A DNA stretch of 64,000 nucleotides from Poriferisodalis sp965208895 (lineage in GTDB: Bacteria; Actinomycetota; Acidimicrobiia; Acidimicrobiales; Poriferisodalaceae), in the NCBI RefSeq assembly GCF_965208895.1, contig NZ_OZ242363.1, forward strand, positions 3,286,001 to 3,350,000, given 5' to 3'. The position numbers and the translations under genes are program-made. Positions 43,671 to 51,193 of the stretch are shown here, piece after piece. Within the stretch, counting starts at the first letter, position 1. Each line of letters begins with the position of its first letter. Below the pieces are notes generated by a model. It was not told the origin of the DNA. It made no database searches and saw only the letters and a list, made by a program, of their open reading frames with translations.

Positions 43671-44405
43671 ATGAGTGACACCCCAGCATCAGGTAACGAA
43701 CCCCCCAATGGCACGGTCTCGGCCGAGCGGCACGGCAGCGTGCTGCTGGTCCGGGTGGACGACGGCAAAGCCAATGCCTTCTCGGTGCCGATGCTTGCGG
43801 CGCTCGATGCCCAGATCGACGAGGCGGAGGCCGACGACGGCGTCGGGGCTGTGGTGATCGCAGGCAACGACCGAGCGTTCTTCGCGGGATTCGACCTCAA
43901 CGTGATCCGCAGCGGCGACCGTGCCGCAACCATGGAGCTGGTGTCCGCGGGCGGCGCAATGGTGCGACGGACCTACGGCGCGTCGGTGCCGGTGGTGGCG
44001 GCCTGCACTGGCCATGCGGTCGCAGCCGGGGCCCTGCTGCTGCTCGGTTGCGATCACCGGATCGGGCCCGATGCCCCAGTCAAGATCGGCTTGAACGAGG
44101 TCGCGATTGCGCTGACCCTGCCGGACTGGGCCTTGACAATCTCCAAGGAGCGATTGTCGAAGCGTCACCTCCAGCGATGCGTCGCCAACGCTCGTCTCTT
44201 GGACGGCGCGGGAGCGGCCGAGGCTGGGTTCTTGGACGAAGCCGTCAGCCCCGATGCAGTGGTGGACAGAGCGCTCGAGGTCGCCGCGGAGCTCGCGGAC
44301 ACGCTCGACGCCCGCGCCTACGCCGGCACCGTGCGGGCCTTGCGCGGTGACGTGCTGGCCGACATGGACGCGACCATCGAGCGAGATCGAGCCTCGGCCT
44401 CGTAG
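43671..44405 (+). CDS. Enoyl-CoA hydratase/isomerase (crotonase) family protein
   Basis: The 244-residue protein has the crotonase fold: ERHGSVLLVRVDDGKANAF, the first oxyanion-hole segment AFFAGFDLNVI, and AACTGHAVAAGALLLLGCDH for the second. Where hydratases place catalytic Glu residues it has LNEVAIALTLPDWAL, so the exact reaction (hydratase, isomerase or hydrolase) is open. The start is ATG 43671; frames extending further upstream run through the intergenic repeat. Confidence 0.88.
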   Translation: MSDTPASGNEPPNGTVSAERHGSVLLVRVDDGKANAFSVPMLAALDAQIDEAEADDGVGAVVIAGNDRAFFAGFDLNVIRSGDRAATMELVSAGGAMVRRTYGASVPVVAACTGHAVAAGALLLLGCDHRIGPDAPVKIGLNEVAIALTLPDWALTISKERLSKRHLQRCVANARLLDGAGAAEAGFLDEAVSPDAVVDRALEVAAELADTLDARAYAGTVRALRGDVLADMDATIERDRASAS

Positions 44406-44546
44406 CGGCTGCGCCGGCAGGTGATGCCATGGCGCGCTGTGGCGGGGAACGGCCGCGCGCATCCGTGGGCGGCCTCGCCGCTTCGCCATCGTCATATTCG
44501 TCGGCGGCTGAATTAGCGTCGCCGTCGGGGCACGGAGGTTGACGCA

Positions 44547-45566
44547 ATGAAGGCAATCGTCTTCGACGAGCACGGCGACATCGACGTTCTGGCGTATCGC
44601 GACATCGACGCGCCCGAGTTGCAACCTGACGAAGTTCGGATTGCGGTGCGAGCCTGCTCGCTCAATTATCACGATGTGTTCACCCGCAAGGGAATGCCTG
44701 GCATCAAGGTGCCGCTGCCGGGCATTCCCGGCTGCGACGCCGCCGGGCAGGTTGCCGAACTCGGGTCCGATGTCGAGGGATGGTCGTTGGGCGACCGGGT
44801 GCTGGTGGACCCGGTCCGGTGGAACCGCGGGACCGGCACGTTTTCCATGATCGGCGACACGCTCTGGGGCGCCTACGCGGAGTACGTCGTGGTGGCTGCG
44901 AGCCAGCTGATCGCGCTGGCCGATGATGTCTCCTACGAGGATGCTTCATGCCTGCCCGTGGCCTACGGCACGGCACACCGGATGATGATCACCCGTGGCG
45001 AAGTCGGCCCCGACGACACCGTGCTGATCCTGGGCGCCAGCGGGGGCGTGGGCACCAGCGCGCTGCTGATCTCGAAGATGCGAGGTGCACGGGTGATCGC
45101 CGCAGCCGGCACCGACGAAAAATGCCAGCGCCTTGCCGACCTCGGCGCCGACGAAACGATCAACTACTCCGAGGTCGACATCGCCCGCTACTGCCGTGAA
45201 CAGACCGGCGGTCTGTTCGGCGGGGGCGGCTACGACGTGGTGGTGAACTTCACGGGTGGTGACACGTGGGCCCGCTCGCTGCGCTGCGTCCGCCAGGGTG
45301 GGCGCGTCCTGACGTGCGGTGCGACGGCCGGCTACGACCCGCCGACCGACCTGCGGTTCATCTGGACCGCCGAGATGGACATCCGCGGATCCAACGGCTG
45401 GAAGCGAGACGACCTCGATGAGCTGCTGAGGATGGTGCAGACCCGCGAACTGGTGCCGGTCATCGACTCGCTGGTGCCGTTGCCCGACGGCGTGGAGGCG
45501 CACCGGGCCATGGAGGAGCGCCGCTTCTTTGGCAAGATCGTCATCACCGCTGACGCTCCCGTCTGA
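44547..45566 (+). CDS. Zinc-type alcohol dehydrogenase / quinone oxidoreductase (MDR family)
   Basis: The 339-residue medium-chain reductase starts at ATG 44547 with GGAGG upstream. The GroES-like N-domain holds SLNYHDVFTRKGMPG and GCDAAGQVAELG; the nucleotide site is VLILGASGGVGTSALLISKM. The structural-zinc cysteines of alcohol dehydrogenases are absent, so it is probably a quinone reductase or enoyl reductase using NAD(P)H. It precedes the amidohydrolase-like gene by 11 nt. Confidence 0.88.
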   Translation: MKAIVFDEHGDIDVLAYRDIDAPELQPDEVRIAVRACSLNYHDVFTRKGMPGIKVPLPGIPGCDAAGQVAELGSDVEGWSLGDRVLVDPVRWNRGTGTFSMIGDTLWGAYAEYVVVAASQLIALADDVSYEDASCLPVAYGTAHRMMITRGEVGPDDTVLILGASGGVGTSALLISKMRGARVIAAAGTDEKCQRLADLGADETINYSEVDIARYCREQTGGLFGGGGYDVVVNFTGGDTWARSLRCVRQGGRVLTCGATAGYDPPTDLRFIWTAEMDIRGSNGWKRDDLDELLRMVQTRELVPVIDSLVPLPDGVEAHRAMEERRFFGKIVITADAPV

Positions 45567-45577
45567 GCATCGCTGCC

Positions 45578-46459
45578 GTGGCCCACGACCCGAACGCCTC
45601 GGCGGACGGCAGCGACGGCGACGACATAGCTGTCATCGACTTCCGGTTCCGGCCCATCGGAGCGCGCAGCTGGACACCCGAGACCACCTACCACTACCTC
45701 GAGCGGATGGGCCTCGAACCGTGTCCCAGCTTCGTGTCCCAATCACGCGAGCTGATGTTCGCCGAGATGGACGAGGCTGGGATCTCGCTGGGCGTCATCG
45801 GCGTGCCGGGCCCCACGGGCATCCGCGGGCTCGACCCGACCGGCTCGGCCGAGATCAGGGCCATCGTCGATGAGCATCCGGACCGCTTCGTGGGGTTCGG
45901 CTCTGTCGAATCCAGTGATGTCAGCGCTGCTGTCGCGGCTATCGGCGAGCTCGCATCCCACGGAATGCGTGGCGTCACGGTCGACCCGTCCACCGCCGAG
46001 ATCAGCCGCCGTTTCAACGACCGGGAGCTCTATCCGATCTACGAGGAAGCGCAGCGTCTCGGCCTCATCGTGTCGACCACGATGAGCTGTTTGCTCGGCC
46101 CGTACCAAGACGACTGCCGCCCCGAGTACGTCGACCACGTCGCCACCGACTTTCCCGGCCTCACGGTGTCCATGCAGCACGGCGGCTGGCCGTACGTGCG
46201 CGAGGCGCTCGGCGTCGCCTACAAGCAGCCCAACGTGGTGATCGTGCCCGGCCAGTACGTCCACTACGGGTTCCCCGGCTCCCAGGACTACGTGACCGCG
46301 CTGGCGCGCCAGCTTCCGGATCAGATCCTGTTCGGGAGCGTCTACCCGAATTGCGGCCCGCTCACCGACCTGCGCCGCATCGTGGCCGGCTGGGAGCTGC
46401 CTCGCCACATCGAGCGCAAATACCTGCGCGACAACGCTGCACGAATCCTCGATCGCTAA
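45578..46459 (+). CDS. Amidohydrolase 2 family protein with altered metal site
   Basis: The 293-residue TIM-barrel-type protein has the family frame: DEHPDRFVGFGSVE, PIYEEAQRLGLIVSTTMS, FPGLTVSMQHGG and a final NAARIL. At the start, where metal-dependent members have HxH, it reads VIDFRFRP, so both His ligands are replaced. It may have lost metal or use another chemistry, as some decarboxylase relatives do. The start is GTG 45578. It is linked to the MDR gene and likely acts on the same compound. Confidence 0.82.
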   Translation: MAHDPNASADGSDGDDIAVIDFRFRPIGARSWTPETTYHYLERMGLEPCPSFVSQSRELMFAEMDEAGISLGVIGVPGPTGIRGLDPTGSAEIRAIVDEHPDRFVGFGSVESSDVSAAVAAIGELASHGMRGVTVDPSTAEISRRFNDRELYPIYEEAQRLGLIVSTTMSCLLGPYQDDCRPEYVDHVATDFPGLTVSMQHGGWPYVREALGVAYKQPNVVIVPGQYVHYGFPGSQDYVTALARQLPDQILFGSVYPNCGPLTDLRRIVAGWELPRHIERKYLRDNAARILDR

Positions 46460-46578
46460 CTGTGCTGCTGAGGAAGGCAGTTGGCATCAGTACGTGGTGC
46501 ATGACGGCTCGGGCGAGGTCCGCGACCACTTCGGGATGAGGAAGATCGGCTGAAGGTCGCACCGTTACGCTGGCTGTC

Positions 46579-47025
46579 ATGGCTGGCACTGGCGACGTGG
46601 TCACCGTCATCGGCAATTCCTCGAGCACGCCAGCGGGAATCGATCAGCCGCCGAATGCTCTGTGGCGCTATGTGCCGGCGTTGTGCAGGGAGAGCGAGGA
46701 GTGGCGACTGCGGCTAGTGCTGCACGATTTCGGTCTGGTCTGGGAGGACACGCCGATTGGGCGGCGCATCGAGCTCGTCATTCAAGAACCGCTTTGCATC
46801 GATCCGCACTGGGATGCGTTCCTCGCAGCGTATGTCGAAAACCGATGCCTAGAAGATGGCATCGAACCACCGACTTGGGTGCACCGGCCGGATCGCTTTC
46901 TGCGCACCTTCTGGTATGCCGGAGGCTGCCACGGCTACGACCGAGTCCGAACGATTGTGACGACGCCGACCGTGTTCGAGGCGCATGGCATCTGGTTCCC
47001 ACGAGAAGAACTCATCGTCGTGTAG
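46579..47025 (+). CDS. Hypothetical protein, partner of the DUF6036 nucleotidyltransferase
   Basis: I do not recognise this 148-residue protein. It is mixed alpha/beta with many aromatic residues (ALWRYVPALCRESEEWRLRL; FLRTFWYAGGCHGYDRVR). It ends 2 nt before the ATG of the nucleotidyltransferase gene, so the pair is surely cotranscribed. This placement resembles the antitoxin position in nucleotidyltransferase toxin-antitoxin loci, but no DNA-binding motif is visible. Confidence 0.7.
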   Translation: MAGTGDVVTVIGNSSSTPAGIDQPPNALWRYVPALCRESEEWRLRLVLHDFGLVWEDTPIGRRIELVIQEPLCIDPHWDAFLAAYVENRCLEDGIEPPTWVHRPDRFLRTFWYAGGCHGYDRVRTIVTTPTVFEAHGIWFPREELIVV

Positions 47026-47027
47026 GC

Positions 47028-47561
47028 ATGGAACCGCTCAGCGCTTCCGACATACGTGATGCCTTCGATGACCTCGCTGGACGGCTGGCGAAGAGGAATG
47101 TGAGTGCGCGCATCTACGTGGTTGGCGGGGCAGCAATGGCATTGGTGTATGACGAGAGTCGGCTCACTCGCGATGTGGATGCCGCAATCGTTGCTGGTTA
47201 TGACGAGATCATGCGTGCGGCGGGGGAGATCGCCCGGGAACGCGGCTGGCCGACAACGTGGATAAATGAACAGGCGACGGCGTACATGCCCCCAGAGCAT
47301 GAGCGACATGGTTCCACCGTGTACGAGCATCCCTGTTTGTCCGTGGTCGCAGCGTCCCCGCAGCACATGATCGCCATGAAGGCGCGCTCCGCCCGTCGAA
47401 CCGATCAGTCAGACTTCCGCCGCTTGCTGGCGCTCAGTGACATCGACTCTCACGAGACCGTCAAGAACATCGTCTTGCAGGTGTTCCCGGGCGAACCGCT
47501 TGGTCCAAGACAGCTTCGATGGGTCGAGGAGATGATCGGCTCACGCAGCGACGATCCCTGA
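47028..47561 (+). CDS. DUF6036-type nucleotidyltransferase
   Basis: The 177-residue protein has IYVVGGAAMALVYDESRLTRDVDAAI (about residues 24-49), with the GG..A and R-x-T-x-DVD pattern of a family of diverged pol-beta nucleotidyltransferases related to AbiEii-type toxins. The later HMIAMKARSARRTDQSDFRRL fits the same fold. It could nucleotidylate RNA or protein as the toxin of a two-gene module with the preceding hypothetical gene; this is inference. It ends just before the ParD-like/zeta locus. Confidence 0.78.
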   Translation: MEPLSASDIRDAFDDLAGRLAKRNVSARIYVVGGAAMALVYDESRLTRDVDAAIVAGYDEIMRAAGEIARERGWPTTWINEQATAYMPPEHERHGSTVYEHPCLSVVAASPQHMIAMKARSARRTDQSDFRRLLALSDIDSHETVKNIVLQVFPGEPLGPRQLRWVEEMIGSRSDDP

Positions 47562-47574
47562 TGCAGCAATCTGC

Positions 47575-47580
47575 TACAAT
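47575..47580 (+). promoter_or_regulatory. -10 element (TACAAT) of the ParD-like/zeta operon, probably leaderless
   Basis: TACAAT is followed by a T-run and then ATG at 47588, only 7 nt on. Transcription would therefore begin at or next to the start codon. No clear -35 is seen, and there is no ribosome site ahead of the ATG. Confidence 0.5.
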
Positions 47581-47587
47581 TTTTTCG

Positions 47588-47968
47588 ATGACGACGAGCA
47601 GCTCGCCCATCAGGATTGACGAGGAGATCTACAACTCTGCCAAGGTGGCGGCCCGGCTGTGCGATCGCAGCATCCCACAACAGGTCAGCCACTGGGCAAG
47701 GATCGGACGAGCGCTCGAGATGGCTCCGCAGATTTCGCTCGCTGACATACAGCGAGTGCTCGACGGCAACGCGTCCTACGACGACCTCAACGAACAGGAA
47801 CAAGCCCTCGTGCGGGCACGATGGGATGAAATCGCAGAGAATCGCCGACGCTCTCTCAATCTCGCGGAAGAATTTCGCGCGTCCGGGCGGCAGTACAGCG
47901 GGCTTGACGACGACGGCAACGTAGTGGTGTTCCCATCACGAGAAGCAGGCGCTCTCGCATCGCCATAG
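47588..47968 (+). CDS. ParD-like antitoxin
   Basis: The 126-residue protein begins SSPIRIDEEIYNSAKVAAR and then SIPQQVSHWARIGRALEM. This is the ribbon-helix-helix part of the ParD-like family, expected to bind DNA as a dimer and repress its own promoter. The C-terminal half (about 55-126) would bind the toxin. It is 6 nt upstream of a zeta toxin gene. Translation is likely leaderless, given the -10 box 7 nt upstream. The toxin partner is unusual: classic ParD pairs with ParE. Confidence 0.85.
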   Translation: MTTSSSPIRIDEEIYNSAKVAARLCDRSIPQQVSHWARIGRALEMAPQISLADIQRVLDGNASYDDLNEQEQALVRARWDEIAENRRRSLNLAEEFRASGRQYSGLDDDGNVVVFPSREAGALASP

Positions 47969-47974
47969 GCGCCC

Positions 47975-48547
47975 GTGCCAACACCAGTCCTACACATCAT
48001 CGCCGGACCGAACGGATCCGGGAAGACGACGCTGTATGAGCGCGTGCTCGACCACCTAGCTGTCCCGTTCGTGAACGCAGACCGCATTGCTGCTGAGCGA
48101 TGGCCCGACCATCCGCAATCGCATGCGTATGAGGCGGCACAAGCCGCTCAAGATCATCGTGACTCGCTGATCGAGGGCAAGATCTCGTTTGCTGCCGAGA
48201 CAGTGTTCTCTCACGAGTCCAAGATCGATCTGGTGCATCAGGCGCTGGCTGCCGGCTATGACGTGACCCTGCATGTGATCATCTTGCCGGAGGACTTGGC
48301 GGTCCAGCGCGTCGCTGACCGGGTCCGCGATGGCGGGCATGACGTGCCTGAGAACAAGATTCGAGAGCGCCACAGACGTCTCTGGAGACACATCGCCGAG
48401 GCCGTCACGCTCGCCACTGAAACCTGCGTCTACGACAATTCCTCGCCGGACAAGCCACTCCGTCGTGTCGCGCTCTTCCAGAACGGCAGGCCAATCGGTA
48501 CGCCCGAATGGCCGGTATGGGCGCCTGCCGGCCTGGCGCACCTGTAG
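47975..48547 (+). CDS. Zeta toxin family kinase
   Basis: The 190-residue protein has a P-loop near the start (HIIAGPNGSGKTTLYERV, residues 11-19), then FVNADRIAAERW with the Asp that acts as base in zeta toxins, and FAAETVFSHESK. Zeta toxins phosphorylate UDP-N-acetylglucosamine and block cell-wall synthesis; other members phosphorylate different small molecules. The start is GTG 47975. The classic epsilon antitoxin is absent; the ParD-like gene just upstream is the probable antitoxin. Confidence 0.88.
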   Translation: MPTPVLHIIAGPNGSGKTTLYERVLDHLAVPFVNADRIAAERWPDHPQSHAYEAAQAAQDHRDSLIEGKISFAAETVFSHESKIDLVHQALAAGYDVTLHVIILPEDLAVQRVADRVRDGGHDVPENKIRERHRRLWRHIAEAVTLATETCVYDNSSPDKPLRRVALFQNGRPIGTPEWPVWAPAGLAHL

Positions 48548-48814
48548 TCCCGTCTCGGCCACCTGACATTTTCGGGCACATGGCGTCTTCGCACTGTCCC
48601 AGTGTCGGCGGCGCCCAGCGCAGGCAGCAGTGGCGGTGCTGCTCGGCAGCGTGGAGGCAGCTTCCGTGCGCGGCACCTGCAAACGTCGAGCGACCGGCAA
48701 GGTCGCCAACCGAGACGCCGGCGTGGCGGTTTCGCCGCCGCCGCCGACGGGGCCCAAGCGTGCCGCGGCTCGCAGCCGCACGAGGTGCTCCGGGAAACAG
48801 GCGCCGAGATGTCG

Positions 48815-49888
48815 CTACACGGAGTAGGCGAAGTCGCGCAGCGCTGCGGCGGAGGCGGCGTACACCTCGGGCATGGCGGTGCGGAAGATCACATCGCCGG
48901 CATGACAGGTGCCGTTCACGGTCCGTGAAGCAGCGCTGTTGCCTGCCGCCAGCAACTTGCGGAAGTAGGCGAGGCCTTCGTCGCGCAGCGGATCGAGTTC
49001 GTTCACCGAGATGACATGCGGCGGCAGACCGGCGAGGTCTTCGACGCTGGCGTAGCTGGGCCACGCCAGCGGGTTGGCGGCGTCGGCGCCGCCGAGGTCG
49101 TACAGCTTGGCGATGCCGCCCATGTTCTCGCAGCCCAAGAAGTACTGGTCGTTCTCGGTCAGCGACGGCAGATCGGCGGGCGGGTCGGAATAGGCCCGCG
49201 AGATGTACGGGCACTGCGCGAACACGCCGTCGATGATGTCGAGATACCCGTCGCGCTTGGCTTTCAGCGTGGTGGCCAGCGTCAGATTCCCGCCGCCCGA
49301 CTCGCCCGACACCGTGATCGTAGAGATGCCCAGAGTTGCCTTGTTGGCGGCCACCCATTGCAGGCCCGAGGCGCAGTCGTTCAGCCCGGCGGGGAACGGG
49401 TGATTGCCCAGCTTGCCGCCGCCGTTGCGGAACTCCACGCCGACCACGACGAGCCCGCGTGATGCCAGCTCGTTGCGCCAGTGGACATAGGACAGGCCTG
49501 CGGCGGACAGCAGCACCATGCCGCCGCCGTGGATGTGGTACACGCACGGCAGCGGGCCCTCTGCATCTGCTGGGCGGTGGATGAACAGCGTGACATCGTT
49601 GTCGTCGACGCCGCTGATCACCTCGGTGCTCGACACCACACCCTCGGGCGGTGTCAGGTCTGCGAACAGCGCATCGAAGAGCATCTCGAAGCCGGGCTCG
49701 GCTTCGTCCACCCAGGCGTACAGGTCGTCGGGCGCCGAGGTGTCGTTGACCGGGCTCGGCTCGCCGTGCCCGTCGAGGCCCATCGCCGCCAGCACAGCGA
49801 TCATGCGCGGATCAGCGCGGGGGTCGGTGCCCAGCGTCATGTCGGGGTCGCCGAGCCGTCCGGGGCGGTGTACTTCGACGGTGCTCAT
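48815..49888 (-). CDS. Alpha/beta hydrolase, hormone-sensitive-lipase type
   Basis: The 357-residue protein has the oxyanion motif YHIHGGGMVLLS, the nucleophile elbow TVSGESGGGNL, and later Asp (NELDPLRDEG) and His (GTCHAGDVIF) to complete the triad. This is the HSL/family IV esterase layout. It hydrolyses carboxylic esters; the substrate is unknown. ATG 49888 is preferred because AGGAG lies 8 nt upstream; ten more codons are open. Confidence 0.9.
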   Translation of the reverse strand: MSTVEVHRPGRLGDPDMTLGTDPRADPRMIAVLAAMGLDGHGEPSPVNDTSAPDDLYAWVDEAEPGFEMLFDALFADLTPPEGVVSSTEVISGVDDNDVTLFIHRPADAEGPLPCVYHIHGGGMVLLSAAGLSYVHWRNELASRGLVVVGVEFRNGGGKLGNHPFPAGLNDCASGLQWVAANKATLGISTITVSGESGGGNLTLATTLKAKRDGYLDIIDGVFAQCPYISRAYSDPPADLPSLTENDQYFLGCENMGGIAKLYDLGGADAANPLAWPSYASVEDLAGLPPHVISVNELDPLRDEGLAYFRKLLAAGNSAASRTVNGTCHAGDVIFRTAMPEVYAASAAALRDFAYSV

Positions 49889-50101
49889 GGGAACGCTCCT
49901 GTCCTGTGGCGCGGGCATTGTGCCCGGGCGCGCCGCTGACAGTAGTTCCCCGAGTCGACCCCGTATTCCGGCGTCAGGATCGCCCTCGCCTCTGACCGGC
50001 TGAGAGCGGTTCTCCGCGTTGGCTTCCGTCGGCAGAGTGCCGAAAGATCGGCCCTACCGGTTCGCGTCCTGAGAAGATGCGCGGATTGGTGATCCTTCCC
50101 G

Positions 50102-50184
50102 CTGTCGCACCAGTTGCTTCCCGCTCTTGTTCGCTGTCGCTCACGGGCCGCTCGGGCCACGGCTTCGCCCATCGGCTCAGCCTC
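50102..50184 (+). repeat. Dispersed intergenic repeat, copy C
   Basis: This ~83-nt segment is nearly identical to copy B (43561) and, inverted, to copy A (36671). It ends exactly at the stop codon of the leftward SRPBCC lipoprotein gene, in its 3' region. Confidence 0.88.
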
Positions 50185-51006
50185 TTACTCGGCGATGCGG
50201 CGTTCGACTTCGGTTTTGAGTTGTTGGTTGAACCAGGCGTAGCCCTGCACGAGTTGGTCGGCGAGGACTGCGGCGGGGTAGCCGGCGTCGTCGCCGGTGA
50301 GGGTGTCGATCTGGATGAACAGCGTGTTGGTGCCGTCGGTGCGGTCGATGATGTAGTGGTGGTCGTCGACGATGCCGGGGGCGAACGCCAGCGGGTCTGA
50401 CCAGCCGAATGAGCGGCCTTCTTCCCAGGTGAGCACGTGGGGGAACGGGAATGCTTGGCCTTCGGCGAGGAAGGTGGCGACGGCTTCGCCGCCGTCGGTG
50501 AGGTCGCCGGTGAGGCCTTGGAAGGTGTCGCTCCATTCGGGCATGGTTGCGAAGTCGGTGAGCACTTCCCAGATCTGTTCGGGTGTGGCTGAGATGACGA
50601 TCTCGGAGTACACCTGCAGCGATCCGTCGTCTTGGGTGCGCACCTCGGCCAGTGCCCCGATCGGGTCCAACATCGCCATGTCGTCCGATTCGGTCATGGC
50701 GTCGGACATCTCGTCGTCGGCCATGTCGCCTTCGATCATGGCGTCGTCGGCCATGTCACCGTCGGCCATGGCGTCGTCGTCCATGTCGCCGTCGTCCATG
50801 TCGCTGTCGGCCATGTCGCCGTCGTCGGCCGTGGTGGTTGTAGGCGATGTCTCGGCGGGCTGAATCGTTTCGGTGGCCTGTGTGGTGGCCGACGACGCAC
50901 TCGAGTCGTCGTCGCCGTTGCTGCATGAAGCGGCCAGCAGCAGTGCAACAGCGGCGACGGACACGGCAAGCAGCCGCGCGCGGCGGCTCAGCAAGGACAG
51001 GTTCAT
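50185..51006 (-). CDS. Lipoprotein with Asp/Met-rich linker and SRPBCC domain
   Basis: The 273-residue protein starts at ATG 51006 (GAGG about 12 nt upstream). It has a signal with basic residues and the lipobox LLAASC. A Thr/Ser-rich stretch follows, then about 45 residues of near-periodic D, G, M and A (pattern xDxMADxDM). The C-terminal half (about 125-273) is an SRPBCC/START-like ligand-binding fold (YSEIVISATPEQIWEVLTDF). A membrane-anchored polyketide-cyclase-like protein is unusual. The Met/Asp spacer could bind metal ions or only act as a flexible acidic linker. Confidence 0.8.
   Translation of the reverse strand: MNLSLLSRRARLLAVSVAAVALLLAASCSNGDDDSSASSATTQATETIQPAETSPTTTTADDGDMADSDMDDGDMDDDAMADGDMADDAMIEGDMADDEMSDAMTESDDMAMLDPIGALAEVRTQDDGSLQVYSEIVISATPEQIWEVLTDFATMPEWSDTFQGLTGDLTDGGEAVATFLAEGQAFPFPHVLTWEEGRSFGWSDPLAFAPGIVDDHHYIIDRTDGTNTLFIQIDTLTGDDAGYPAAVLADQLVQGYAWFNQQLKTEVERRIAE
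50695..50829. repeat. In-gene tandem low-complexity repeat coding for Asp-Met units
   Basis: On the plus strand the units read as variants of GCCATGTCGCCGTCGTC, with about ten CATG-centred units. They encode the DxM-rich linker of the lipoprotein. The periodicity suggests replication slippage and probable length variation between strains. Confidence 0.75.
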
Positions 51007-51193
51007 GTCAGAAAACCTCGTGGAGTTCAAGATGGAGTTCGACAGACGAGCAGCAACGGCGAGTGTGCGTGAAGCACGCGACAGACGCGGAGCATACGCA
51101 GGCGAGCCGCCGCGTCAACATCGCTGCCAGCGGCAATCACCACTCAGCCGACCGCTGATCTGCTGACCGGCTGCTCGCCAGTGCGCGCGGCGT

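Noticed and set aside
48548..48814. 267-bp gap after the zeta toxin, considered for a transposase remnant
   Set aside because: Several short frames exist, but none shows a recognisable transposase or other motif.
50695..50829. Regular short repeats considered as a CRISPR array
   Set aside because: The units are contiguous, have no unique spacers and are in frame within a lipoprotein gene.
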